From: Acidobacteriota bacterium
Lineage (GTDB): Bacteria > Acidobacteriota > Blastocatellia > Pyrinomonadales > Pyrinomonadaceae
Direction: 5' to 3'
Assembly: GCA_019639135.1 (NCBI GenBank)
Contig: JAHBSL010000011.1
Location: forward strand, 80,232 to 144,231
DNA length: 64,000 nucleotides
Shown here: piece after piece, positions 41,220 through 49,320 of the stretch
Layout of the letters: each line of letters opens with the position of its first letter
How positions within the stretch are numbered: position 1 is the first letter of the stretch
The notes under the pieces: model-generated
Databases searched by the model: none
What the model was told of the DNA's origin: nothing
Seen by the model: only the letters and a program-made list of their open reading frames with translations
Position numbers and translations under genes: made by a program

Positions 41220-41636
41220 TCATTTTGCGAAAACCTGCGAAAGGTCATTGAACCCTTTGAATTCTAAGGCATTCCCGCTCGGGTCCATAAAGAACATCGT
41301 CGCCTGCTCGCCGACCTCGCCCTCAAATCGGATCTTCGGTTCGATGACAAATTCGACGCCTTTCGACCGCAACCGTTCGGCCAGTTCGCGCCAGTCTGCC
41401 ATCGGCAAAACTATCCCAAAGTGCGGCACCGGTACATGGTCGGCATCGACCTCATTTCGCACAGCAACTCCGCCGCCAGCCGGCGAGAGATGCGTCACGA
41501 TCTGATGCCCGTAAAGGTCAAAGTCGATCCACGTCTCCGAACTTCTGCCCTCGGGACAGCCGAGAACACCGCCGTAAAACTCGCGTGCGGCCGAAAGGTC
41601 ATCGACCGGAAATGCCAGATGAAAGATCGTTGCCAT
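41220..41636 (-). CDS. VOC (glyoxalase-fold) family protein
   Basis: 138 residues. The beta-alpha-beta-beta-beta repeat is visible: [22 protein letters not shown] at the start, then [24 protein letters not shown] and [15 protein letters not shown] near the end. Metal ligands would be His4-like, Glu and Glu/His. Members range from glyoxalases to antibiotic-resistance proteins; the reaction cannot be read from the sequence. Start ATG 41636 matches the family; a longer frame adds 37 unrelated residues. It is 17 bases after the DinB gene on the same strand. Confidence 0.87.
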   Translation of the reverse strand: MATIFHLAFPVDDLSAAREFYGGVLGCPEGRSSETWIDFDLYGHQIVTHLSPAGGGVAVRNEVDADHVPVPHFGIVLPMADWRELAERLRSKGVEFVIEPKIRFEGEVGEQATMFFMDPSGNALEFKGFNDLSQVFAK

Positions 41637-41653
41637 AACTGTGTTTCCGCTGG

Positions 41654-42130
41654 TCAGACGCGTTTCGCCATCTGCCGGATCGCCCCAAAGTGGTATGCCG
41701 AATGCGCGATTATCGCGATCGCCTCGCCGATCCGGTCTGGCTTCCATTCCCCGACCGCCGCCAGCCGCTCAGTCGCCGACCGGTACGAACGCTCGACGCT
41801 TGAACGAAGAGCCGCCCATTCGTCCTCATTCACCGTCTCGATCAGCCAACTGTCCTCCCAGTTGACCGGCGCCGTCCGCCCTTCGATGAACTCGATCAAT
41901 CGATCGACGTAGAACTTGAGATGCTCGGTATGGGCCGCGATCGTCGAACCCTCAAAGCGTTGCGATGCCTGCTCTGCGCTGATCGACCCAAGCGTAGAAA
42001 AAACGCCGATGCCGCGGTCAAGGTAAATGCTGCCCTCGCCGTCGGGCGACCCCTCAAAGGTCTCGCGGAGCACAAGCAGGACGTCGCGGACAAGGTCCTC
42101 ACCGCTGATATTGTATTTTGCCTCGTTCAT
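41654..42130 (-). CDS. DinB-like protein
   Basis: 158 residues. The four-helix DinB fold is indicated by [16 protein letters not shown] and [16 protein letters not shown] near the end; the histidines of these two helices are the usual metal ligands. Members act as thiol transferases (bacillithiol or mycothiol S-transferases) or are of unknown action. It is divergent from the methyltransferase at 42154, with the two start codons only 24 bases apart, so regulation may be shared. Confidence 0.85.
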   Translation of the reverse strand: MNEAKYNISGEDLVRDVLLVLRETFEGSPDGEGSIYLDRGIGVFSTLGSISAEQASQRFEGSTIAAHTEHLKFYVDRLIEFIEGRTAPVNWEDSWLIETVNEDEWAALRSSVERSYRSATERLAAVGEWKPDRIGEAIAIIAHSAYHFGAIRQMAKRV

Positions 42131-42153
42131 TTATACTTATTCCTTCAACCGCC

Positions 42154-43329
42154 GTGAACGAAAGGATCACAGAATTCATCAAGGCTTTCGCCGATGCTCT
42201 CGAGGCAGGCACCTTCGTCAAGCTTACACTCGGGAATTATAAGGGCACGGACGAACATCTGCAAAAGATATTCCTCCGCCGGTTAACCACCCGCAAGGGC
42301 GAGCGGATGCTTTTTCAGTATCGCTACGATATGCGCGACGTGGTTAAGAACTACGAACTCGGCGAGGCCCGGGAACGGCTCGAAAAATATCTCGGCTCGG
42401 GCTTTCGAAATTCGCACCTCTTTACCACCGAGAACGATTTTCAGCTCGATATCGGCAAGCGAAACGCCAGGCTGAACAAGGGCAAGCCGACCTTCCGGAC
42501 TCTTCCGCAAAAGCACCACGACCGCGAGAAACATCACCTCATCGATCCCGGCTCTGAATACCTGCGGGCACTTGGCATCTCGTCGGAGGACGGCAAGATC
42601 CGCTCCGATCAACGCGATAAATGGAAGCAGATAAATAAATTCGTCGAGGTGGTCGATGGGCTTGTCGAGCGTTCGGACTTGAAAGCCAAAGGCGAGATCT
42701 CGGCCGTCGATATGGGCTGCGGAAAGGGCTATCTGACCTTTGCACTATACGACCATCTGGTCAACAACCGCGGCATTGCGGCCGCCATAACCGGCATCGA
42801 TCGGCGTGCAGACCTGATGGAAACCTGCGCGAGCATTGCCAAGGCCTGTGATTTCGAGGGTTTGAGTTTCCGTGTCGGCGATATCGCTGGTGCCGAGATC
42901 GGCCGGCCGGATATCCTCATCGCCCTTCACGCCTGCGATACGGCGACCGACGATGCCCTTGCCCGGGGCGTCGCGGCCGGGGCGAGCATCATCGTCGCGG
43001 CACCGTGCTGCCACCAGCAGGTACGGAAGCAGCTCCAACCGCCCGCGGAACTTGCCGAGATCCTAAAGCACCCGGTATTGCTTGAAAGGACCGCCGAAAC
43101 TCTGACCGACGGCCTCCGTTCGATGCTCCTTGAGAGCCGGGGCTATGCGACCAAGCTGTTCGAGTTCGTCGCGACAGAGCACACGCCGAAGAACAACATG
43201 CTGGTCGCCGTAAAGGAACACGAGGCTGACGTCGAAAAGGCGAACGCCGCACGCGAGCTAATGGCCCGCTACGGCATCAACGAGCAACGCCTTGCAGCCG
43301 AGCTTTCCGCACAGGCTATTTCAGCTTAA
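42154..43329 (+). CDS. SAM-dependent methyltransferase of the GSTCD/Trm13-like type
   Basis: 391 residues starting at GTG 42154. The SAM site is VDMGCGKGYLTFAL (about 199-212), then ITGIDRR and HACDTATDDALARG, with AAPCCHQQ further on. The long N-terminal region (about 1-185, with RKGERMLFQYRYDMRDVVKNY) is less common. It resembles methyltransferase_32-type rRNA or tRNA methylases, but the substrate is not known. Its end overlaps the end of the convergent secreted-protein gene by 14 bases. Confidence 0.83.
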   Translation: MNERITEFIKAFADALEAGTFVKLTLGNYKGTDEHLQKIFLRRLTTRKGERMLFQYRYDMRDVVKNYELGEARERLEKYLGSGFRNSHLFTTENDFQLDIGKRNARLNKGKPTFRTLPQKHHDREKHHLIDPGSEYLRALGISSEDGKIRSDQRDKWKQINKFVEVVDGLVERSDLKAKGEISAVDMGCGKGYLTFALYDHLVNNRGIAAAITGIDRRADLMETCASIAKACDFEGLSFRVGDIAGAEIGRPDILIALHACDTATDDALARGVAAGASIIVAAPCCHQQVRKQLQPPAELAEILKHPVLLERTAETLTDGLRSMLLESRGYATKLFEFVATEHTPKNNMLVAVKEHEADVEKANAARELMARYGINEQRLAAELSAQAISA

Positions 43330-43855
43330 AGGAAGGAAAAACCACCTCATCTATCGGCCGCTCGGCACCTGCCAAGGTCAGGCAAAAGAAGGCATAGATC
43401 TCCCGCCCGCGGTTGCCGATCCAAAAGCGTCCCCGGACCTCGCCTGCGGTGAACGACTGGTCATAGCCTGGCATACCCGCGTACGTTATCTTCTTCTCGG
43501 AGCCGAGCTCGAGCTTTGAGGCATCTACAAGTCCGGTCTTGTCGTCCTTGATCGAACCCATTATTCCATCGCGAAACCCGCGAAAGAACGTCAGCCGGTC
43601 CGCCGCCGCATTATCCTTACTGATATCGATATCGGTTTGGCGGGCAAAAACAACAACGCCCTGCTTGTTTGCTGCAGTAAAGATCGGATAACCCTCGGCC
43701 GTATCCATTTCGGGCTCAGCGGGCATTGCAACTGAGACCTTTCCGTCAAGCAGGTCATAGACCTTCCAGCCCACGGGCAGTTCGGCTTGAGCATTTACAA
43801 GAGAGAAACTTACCAGAAGCATCGCCAGAATGGCGAAAAGATGTGATTTTTTCAT
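43316..43855 (-). CDS. Exported protein of unknown function
   Basis: 179 residues. Signal peptide MKKSHLFAILAMLLVSFSLVNAQA with cleavage near 23. The mature part begins ELPVGWKVYDLLDGKVSVAMPAEPEM, a start typical of small exported proteins with a PsbP/Mog1-like fold, and continues with several beta-strand blocks; no catalytic motif is visible. ATG 43855 places the signal peptide at the start; a longer frame from 43981 would hide it. The ends of this gene and the methyltransferase gene overlap by 14 bases. Confidence 0.7.
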   Translation of the reverse strand: MKKSHLFAILAMLLVSFSLVNAQAELPVGWKVYDLLDGKVSVAMPAEPEMDTAEGYPIFTAANKQGVVVFARQTDIDISKDNAAADRLTFFRGFRDGIMGSIKDDKTGLVDASKLELGSEKKITYAGMPGYDQSFTAGEVRGRFWIGNRGREIYAFFCLTLAGAERPIDEVVFPSFKLK

Positions 43856-43927
43856 TTTATGTGCGGGCGAGCCTCTTGCTCCGCCGTATGCGGATGATAG
43901 CCGAAACCAAACTCCCACGCAATAGAA

Positions 43928-43950
43928 AAGACCCGGGCCTTCGACCGGGC
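43928..43950 (-). terminator. Possible terminator after the following secreted-protein gene
   Basis: On the minus strand CCCGG pairs with CCGGG around an 8-base loop and is followed by TCTTTTC. It lies 28 bases after the stop of the 43978-44607 gene. The stem is short but GC-only. Confidence 0.4.
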
Positions 43951-43977
43951 CTTCCTTAACCATCGTCAGTCGGCAGA

Positions 43978-44607
43978 TCAAAACTTAAAGCCGAAAACGT
44001 TGGCGTTGCCGATGTTGAATCCTTCGACAAAAGCATCCGTTTCAAATACCGTGTTCAATGCACCGGCCGCTTCCTGGCGAAGCGTTACGCCAACGCCCGT
44101 GATCGAGATGAACTGACCGCTCGCCGAGACCTGTGCATTGCTCAAGTTGAGGTTGAAAAGCGGAATGCGACCGACCACCGAGCCATTGGCCGATGCGAGA
44201 CCGGTGATGATGGGCTGAGCACCGGTCGTATCGATCGCAAACCTTTCGATCTTCACCGCTGCGGAGCCTCGCTCAAATATGAGGCCGCTCGAGTGAAGGA
44301 TCTCGCCGCGGAGCGTTTGGGCGTCGAGCGTCGCTCCAGTTATCGGAAAGGTCGCGACGCCGCGGCGAATACGGATCCGCGACGAAGACATCACCTCAAT
44401 ATTCAACGACTGGGCCGCGAGGATAAAGCCGTTGCTAAGCCGGACATTCGTCAATCCGGTAGCGAGATTGATCTGGCCATCGAAGTTCCCTACTGCTTCG
44501 TGCTTGGTGGTCGAGTTCGGGTCAAAACCCTCCTCAGTTTTCTGCGCTGTCACCGTCGTGATGGCAAACAGGAAAGTAAAAAAGGCAAGAAATGTTTTTC
44601 TGATCAT
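43978..44607 (-). CDS. Exported beta-rich protein of unknown function
   Basis: 209 residues, signal peptide MIRKTFLAFFTFLFAITTVTAQ. The mature part is rich in alternating hydrophobic residues (NIATGLTNVRL-type, TFPITGATLDAQTL, LFERGSAAVKIERFAID), with GLASANGSVVGRIPLFNL, and looks all-beta, with the final GFKF aromatic C-terminus. No family is recognised. AAGGGGG, 9 bases before the ATG, is the ribosome site. It is divergent from rpmE; its own promoter may lie in the shared 200-base spacer. Confidence 0.75.
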   Translation of the reverse strand: MIRKTFLAFFTFLFAITTVTAQKTEEGFDPNSTTKHEAVGNFDGQINLATGLTNVRLSNGFILAAQSLNIEVMSSSRIRIRRGVATFPITGATLDAQTLRGEILHSSGLIFERGSAAVKIERFAIDTTGAQPIITGLASANGSVVGRIPLFNLNLSNAQVSASGQFISITGVGVTLRQEAAGALNTVFETDAFVEGFNIGNANVFGFKF

Positions 44608-44743
44608 ATGTTCCCCCTTGAAATTGTTGTATTTACGTTCTCAAAGAAATTCGCCGAAACCTCATACTCGGATTCACGGTTTCGGGGTGATTTTTTCGAG
44701 TAGCCGGAAATTCGGCAGCCATTCGGCGGGTGTCGGGTTTTCT

Positions 44744-44773
44744 TTGACAAATCGGTCCATCCGCAGGTATTCT
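44744..44773 (+). promoter_or_regulatory. rpmE promoter (TTGACA-18-TATTCT)
   Basis: A consensus -35 TTGACA (44744-44749), 18 bases and TATTCT (44768-44773), 35 bases before the rpmE ATG. The same -10 sequence serves the FecA-like receptor promoter at 29333. Confidence 0.7.
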
Positions 44774-44808
44774 TAGTGTTTGTCTTTATTATTAGGCAGG
44801 TAACCGTA

Positions 44809-45027
44809 ATGAAAGCTGAAATACATCCTAAGTACGACGAGATCACGGTCTCATGCGCATGCGGCCACTCGTTCCAGACGCGGTCAACGATGGGCGAGGA
44901 GCTCCACATCGAAATTTGCTCGGAGTGCCACCCGTTCTTCACCGGCAAGCAGAAGCTCGTCGATACCGCCGGACGCGTTGACCGCTTTAATAAGCGCTAC
45001 GCTCGCGGGGCACAGGCCGCGAAGTAA
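44809..45027 (+). CDS. rpmE: 50S ribosomal protein L31, zinc type
   Basis: 72 residues. [19 protein letters not shown] is the usual L31 start, and the zinc-binding cysteines are present (CACG and CSEC). The rest, [20 protein letters not shown], is standard. It opens the rpmE-DUF1385-prfA order, which is known from several bacterial phyla. ATG 44809 fits the family; an upstream start would add 11 residues. Confidence 0.96.
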   Translation: MKAEIHPKYDEITVSCACGHSFQTRSTMGEELHIEICSECHPFFTGKQKLVDTAGRVDRFNKRYARGAQAAK

Positions 45028-45086
45028 TTGGTAAAGGTAAAGCTCTGAAAAGCGCGAGAAAACACCTTTATTAGAACAACATCGAC

Positions 45087-45162
45087 CGACGCCCGTTCGC
45101 GCCGAACGCTTCTTGTATGGCAGAGCACCATACAAAGGCAGGTGAAAACGAACAGGGCGTCG
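45087..45162 (+). ncRNA. Candidate structured RNA leader before the DUF1385 gene
   Basis: CGACGCCC (45087-45094) and GGGCGTCG (45155-45162) pair over 8 bp, extended by GTTCG (45095-45099) with CGAAC (45149-45153), with one bulged A at 45154. Inside, TTGTATGG (45113-45120) and CCATACAA (45128-45135) form a perfect 8-bp hairpin with a 7-base loop. GTTCG can also pair with CGAAC at 45103-45107, giving two exclusive folds. The loop copy GGCAGAGCACC (45119-45129) recurs at 45174-45184, just before the ribosome site. The class of RNA is not known. Confidence 0.5.
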
Positions 45163-45201
45163 TTCTCATTTAGGGCAGAGCACCGTCCGGAGGAGAGCAG
45201 C

Positions 45202-46344
45202 ATGAAGAGCAAAAGAGCGTTCGAACGAAGATTGACGCGTTTTATCCATACGGTCTTTGCCGTTGAGCGAGACCTGATCGTCGGCGGCCAGGCCGTGATG
45301 GAAGGCGTAATGATGCGAACGCCGTCGGCATATGCCATCGCCTGCCGCAAGCAGGATGGCTCGATCGTGACGACCGCCGAGACGCTGCCGAAATGGAGCG
45401 ACAAATACAAGTGGCTCAATATTCCCGTGCTCCGTGGCGGTGCGACGCTGATCCAGACGATGGCCCTCGGCATCAAGGCCTTGAATTTCTCGGCAAAGGT
45501 CTTCGAGGACGACCAGCGTGCTCAGGAAGAACCGACCAGGGAAAAGGCGTTCGAACTCGAAGCCGCACTGGTCGAGGGAACAACGGACGAGAACTTTACC
45601 AAGGCACGTACCAAGGTGGTGATGCCGAAACAGAATGCCAAAGCGAGTAAAGGCAGTTCGGCAAGCACCATCGGCTCGCTGATCTTCGCCCTCGGCTTCA
45701 ATATCCTGCTTTTCGTTGTTGCTCCGCTGTTGCTTACGAACGTCGCTTTCATCGCCTTCGGCTGGGCCGAGGCACCGGCAATTCCGCCGGATGCCGGTTG
45801 GTGGGCCAATATCTACGCCTACATCTGGGAGACGAAGCCGCATTCCTGGATCGCCTTTAACCTCGTGGACGGCATCGTCCGGATGGTCTTTTTTATCGCG
45901 ATGATCTGGTCGATGTCCTATATGCGCGACATCCGCCGCGTCTTCGAATACCACGGTGCCGAGCACAAGACGGTCTATGCCTGGGAGAAGGGGCTTGAAC
46001 TTACGCCCCGGAACGCGGCCGAGCAACGCCGCCAGCATCCACGCTGCGGAACGTCGTTCCTGATGGTCGTTATGCTTGTTTCCATCGTGCTTTTCTCCGT
46101 CATCGCATTCGAGCAGACCTGGCTTAACCTCGTCGTCCGCATCGCGTTGATGCCGCTCGTCGCCGGGCTGTCATATGAGGTGATCCGTTACGCCGCGAAG
46201 AAAGAATCCGGGCCGATATTCAAGTTCATGACGCTGCCCGGCATCTGGCTGCAAAACATCACTACGCAGGAACCGGACGACGAACAGCTCGAAGTGGCGA
46301 TCGTCGCCCTTAACGAATCGCTGAAGCTCGAACCCGCTTCCTGA
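45202..46344 (+). CDS. DUF1385 family membrane protein
   Basis: 380 residues. [22 protein letters not shown] at the start, [25 protein letters not shown], and [16 protein letters not shown] in the C-terminal half are the family blocks; about four membrane segments follow residue 150. The family is often next to rpmE and prfA and its biochemical role is unknown. GGAGGAG (45189-45195) supports ATG 45202; a start at 45142 would begin inside the stem-loop leader. A hairpin element separates it from prfA. Confidence 0.92.
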   Translation: MKSKRAFERRLTRFIHTVFAVERDLIVGGQAVMEGVMMRTPSAYAIACRKQDGSIVTTAETLPKWSDKYKWLNIPVLRGGATLIQTMALGIKALNFSAKVFEDDQRAQEEPTREKAFELEAALVEGTTDENFTKARTKVVMPKQNAKASKGSSASTIGSLIFALGFNILLFVVAPLLLTNVAFIAFGWAEAPAIPPDAGWWANIYAYIWETKPHSWIAFNLVDGIVRMVFFIAMIWSMSYMRDIRRVFEYHGAEHKTVYAWEKGLELTPRNAAEQRRQHPRCGTSFLMVVMLVSIVLFSVIAFEQTWLNLVVRIALMPLVAGLSYEVIRYAAKKESGPIFKFMTLPGIWLQNITTQEPDDEQLEVAIVALNESLKLEPAS

Positions 46345-46352
46345 ATGATTTA

Positions 46353-46418
46353 GCCACAGAGGCCACCGAGAAGGTCTCAGACGGGACACGATCCTCTCTT
46401 CTCTGTGCTCTCTGTGGC
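46353..46418. repeat. Inverted repeat with 21-base arms between DUF1385 and prfA
   Basis: GCCACAGAGGCCACCGAGAAG at 46353-46373 (given as GCCACAGAGG..GAGAAG) is mirrored by 46398-46418 with 18 of 21 positions, around 24 bases. It lies in an 83-base spacer, 10 bases before the prfA start, and can form a stable hairpin in the message. Confidence 0.85.
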
Positions 46419-46427
46419 AAGAGTTTT

Positions 46428-47501
46428 ATGCTTGAAAAACTGGCACAGATCGAAAAGAACTACGAGGAACTGACCGATCAGATCTCGTCGCCCGAGTTCA
46501 TGTCGGACATGCAGCAGTATGCGAAGCTGATGAAACAGCATCGCACGCTTGGTGAGATCGTCGAAAAATACCGCGAGGTAAAGAAACTCACCGAAGGCCT
46601 CGCCGGTGCGAAAGAGCTTGCCGAAACCGCCGATGACGAAGAAATGCGGGCGATGGCCGAGCTAGAGATCGCCGAGATAGAAGAAAAGCTCCCGACCGCC
46701 GAGGAGGAACTCAAGTTCCTGCTTCTCCCAAAGGACCCGAACGACGAAAAGAACGTGATTCTCGAGATCCGTGCCGGAACCGGAGGCGACGAAGCCACGC
46801 TCTTCGCCGCGGAAATGCTTCGGATGTATGCCCGCTATGCCGAGAGGCAGGGCTGGCGGATGGAGATAATGGAAACGGCCGATACCGGCGTCGGCGGCAT
46901 CAAGGAAGCCATCGCGATGATCGAGGGCGACAACGTTTACTCAAAGCTCCGTTACGAATCCGGCGTCCACCGCGTTCAGCGCGTGCCGCAGACCGAGACC
47001 CAAGGCCGTATCCACACCTCTGCGATAACCGTCGCCGTTCTGCCCGAGGCCGAAGAGGTCGATATCCAGATCAATCCCAACGACCTTCGCGTCGATACTT
47101 TCTGCTCCTCAGGGCCGGGCGGCCAGTCGGTGAATACGACCTATTCCGCCGTTCGCCTGACGCACCTTCCCTCGGGGCTCGTCGTTTCTATGCAGGATGA
47201 AAAGTCGCAGATAAAGAACCGCGAAAAGGCGATGCGCGTCCTGCGGGCAAGGCTGCAGGAGATAGAAGAGCAGAAACAGCAGGCCGCACTCTCGGCCGAG
47301 CGCAAGTCGATGGTCGGCAGCGGCGACCGCTCCGAGAAGATCAGGACCTATAACTTCAAGGAGAACCGCGTCACCGACCACCGGATCGGGATGACCGTTT
47401 ACCAGCTCGATCTGGTGATGGAAGGGCAGATCGATGAGTTCGTCGAGGCCCTCAGAACGCACTACCAGACCGAAAAATTGAAGGCTGAGGCTACCGGATA
47501 G
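46428..47501 (+). CDS. prfA: Peptide chain release factor 1
   Basis: 357 residues. Recognises UAA and UAG and triggers release of the finished protein. The GGQ motif that reaches the peptidyl-transferase centre is at 231-233 ([11 protein letters not shown]). [28 protein letters not shown] is standard. The codon-recognising loop in domain 2 should lie near residues 180-190 ([12 protein letters not shown]). An inverted repeat directly precedes it and a phosphatase gene follows six bases later. Confidence 0.97.
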   Translation: MLEKLAQIEKNYEELTDQISSPEFMSDMQQYAKLMKQHRTLGEIVEKYREVKKLTEGLAGAKELAETADDEEMRAMAELEIAEIEEKLPTAEEELKFLLLPKDPNDEKNVILEIRAGTGGDEATLFAAEMLRMYARYAERQGWRMEIMETADTGVGGIKEAIAMIEGDNVYSKLRYESGVHRVQRVPQTETQGRIHTSAITVAVLPEAEEVDIQINPNDLRVDTFCSSGPGGQSVNTTYSAVRLTHLPSGLVVSMQDEKSQIKNREKAMRVLRARLQEIEEQKQQAALSAERKSMVGSGDRSEKIRTYNFKENRVTDHRIGMTVYQLDLVMEGQIDEFVEALRTHYQTEKLKAEATG

Positions 47502-47507
47502 ATCAAA

Positions 47508-48164
47508 GTGGCACCCACAAGGCTATATCTGATAAGACACGGGCAATCTGCCGGCAATGCCGAAGGGCGTTTCGGCGGGCACGGCCCGACGCCGCTTTCC
47601 GATCTCGGCAGGCGACAGGCGGAGGCAACTGCCCGCCACCTTTCCGAGGAAGGCATCTCGGCGATATATTCGAGCGATCTTCACCGTGCGCTCGAGACCG
47701 CGTCCGAACTCGCGAAGTTGACCGGGCTCGAGGTGAACAAGACCAAGGCCTTTCGCGAGCGGCACGTCGGTGTGCTTGAGGGGCTGACGTTTGACGAATC
47801 AAGAGAGAATCACCCCCGCGATTATTACGCTCTGGTCAACCGCGAGGTCCACCACGTCATCACCAAAGGCGAAAGCTATTCCCAGCTCCTAGACCGGACA
47901 AAGAAAAAGCTCTGGGACATCATCCGCCGCCACGAAGGCGAACGGGTCGCCATATTTTCACACACCGGGGCGATCTGCTTTATGACGCTCCATTTGATGG
48001 GTGCCATCAATCGCCGGACGCAGCGGACGCCCTGGATCGTCACCTCAAACTGCGGCATCAATCGCTTTGAGATACGCCCGCGGCGTAACATCCGCGTCCT
48101 CGCCATCAACGACACCCGCCACCTCCTCGACATCACCGGCAACGACTCCTTCGCCGCCCGCTGA
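47508..48164 (+). CDS. Histidine phosphatase family protein
   Basis: 218 residues from GTG 47508. LIRHGQSAGN near residues 8-17 carries the phospho-accepting histidine, and SDLHRALETA and FSHTGAICF give the second histidine and the proton-donor area. The fold is that of phosphoglycerate-mutase-like phosphatases (PhoE/CobC). Substrate unknown. It starts six bases after prfA, so translation is coupled. Confidence 0.88.
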   Translation: MAPTRLYLIRHGQSAGNAEGRFGGHGPTPLSDLGRRQAEATARHLSEEGISAIYSSDLHRALETASELAKLTGLEVNKTKAFRERHVGVLEGLTFDESRENHPRDYYALVNREVHHVITKGESYSQLLDRTKKKLWDIIRRHEGERVAIFSHTGAICFMTLHLMGAINRRTQRTPWIVTSNCGINRFEIRPRRNIRVLAINDTRHLLDITGNDSFAAR

Positions 48165-48250
48165 TCGGCCCTTTGCTTGACTAATCCCATATTTTGGACA
48201 AGAATCGCGACTGTTTCTTTTTTCTCTTCCACAAGAAGGAGGTAACACTG

Positions 48251-49258
48251 ATGTTTTCAAAATCATTCATTTCCATTCTAATTCTTCTCGTCGTCGCCGT
48301 TTACTCAAATGCGCAGGTCGATGATGTAAGCGAGGCAACCGGCCTTCCGCTCCCGATCGGTGCACCTGTCATCTATGGGCAAGTATCAATTGCCAACCTT
48401 CCAAAAGGCCAGCGAAAACCTACCGTATGGGTTTATCTTTTCAATGGCGGAGCACAGATCGACAAACGCCAGACCCACAATGACTATTATTATTTTCTTC
48501 AGGCTCCAAGAAATGGACAAACGATCGTTTTTGAAGTCGATAACCGCGAAGCCGGCCGGTTTGTAGTTTCGTCGGGCATCAGCAACCGCCTGCGTCAAGA
48601 TGTAACGATAGACTGGCGTTCGCTTTACGGTGACGAAAAGCCGGAACAGCCCGGTGTCGTTTCGGCCCGAGACGGTTATTCTCGCAGCCCGGAGAATGAG
48701 AAGCTATTCTCCGAGGCCGTTGCCCAAATTAAAAAGAATGAGCTTGTGAGATCCGCCGAACTCTTCACTACTATCACGAAGGCCGATGAGAAAGATCATA
48801 TTGCATTCATGATGCTCGGTACGGTTCTGATGACACAAAAGAATTACGCGGATGCAAGGACAGCATTTGAGCGTGCGATCGCTCTGAAACCGGATTATGA
48901 AAAGGCACTGACGAATTACGGTTCTATGGTTCTCGGCCAGAAGGATTTCGGAAAGGCCGAGGAACTGCTCAAACGCGCAGTTGAGGCCGATCCGAAGTCA
49001 GCGGATGCGAATCACTACCTCGGCGAAACTTATCTCCAGACAAAACGCGGGTCGCTGGCGGTCGGGTATCTCAACAAAGCGATCGAGTTTGCTCCGATTG
49101 AGAAAGCAGGCATCCACCTCCGGCTCGCGGCCCTTTACGATGCGGCCGGCCTGAAACCGCGAGCGGCCGAAGAATATAAAGCATTTCTTGAAAAGGTGAA
49201 GGATCACCCTGACCGCCAACGATTTATAAAGTACATCGAACAACACGAGACGAAATAG
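48251..49258 (+). CDS. Exported TPR protein
   Basis: 335 residues. Signal peptide MFSKSFISILILLVVAVYSNAQ. The first 130 residues (YGQVSIANLPKGQRKPTVWVY, YYYFLQAPRNGQTIVFEVDN) look beta-rich, like a carboxypeptidase-regulatory-type domain. From about 155 onwards are five TPR units (AFMMLGTVLMTQKNYADARTAF, ALTNYGSMVLGQKDFGKAEEL, ANHYLGETYLQTKRGSLAVGY). ATG 48251 is chosen because AGAAGGAGGT lies directly upstream at a good distance. Likely periplasmic or surface-attached; partner unknown. Confidence 0.85.
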   Translation: MFSKSFISILILLVVAVYSNAQVDDVSEATGLPLPIGAPVIYGQVSIANLPKGQRKPTVWVYLFNGGAQIDKRQTHNDYYYFLQAPRNGQTIVFEVDNREAGRFVVSSGISNRLRQDVTIDWRSLYGDEKPEQPGVVSARDGYSRSPENEKLFSEAVAQIKKNELVRSAELFTTITKADEKDHIAFMMLGTVLMTQKNYADARTAFERAIALKPDYEKALTNYGSMVLGQKDFGKAEELLKRAVEADPKSADANHYLGETYLQTKRGSLAVGYLNKAIEFAPIEKAGIHLRLAALYDAAGLKPRAAEEYKAFLEKVKDHPDRQRFIKYIEQHETK

Positions 49259-49260
49259 AG

Positions 49261-49290
49261 AAAGGCCGGGAAGCGAACTTCCCGGCCTTT
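49261..49290. terminator. Strong bidirectional terminator
   Basis: AAAGGCCGGGAAG and CTTCCCGGCCTTT form a perfect 13-bp stem with a CGAA tetraloop. It sits between the convergent TPR-protein and Oar-like genes and can stop transcription from both sides. Confidence 0.95.
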
Positions 49291-49320
49291 GTTCGCTCGG
49301 TCTCAAAAGAGCCCAAACGC

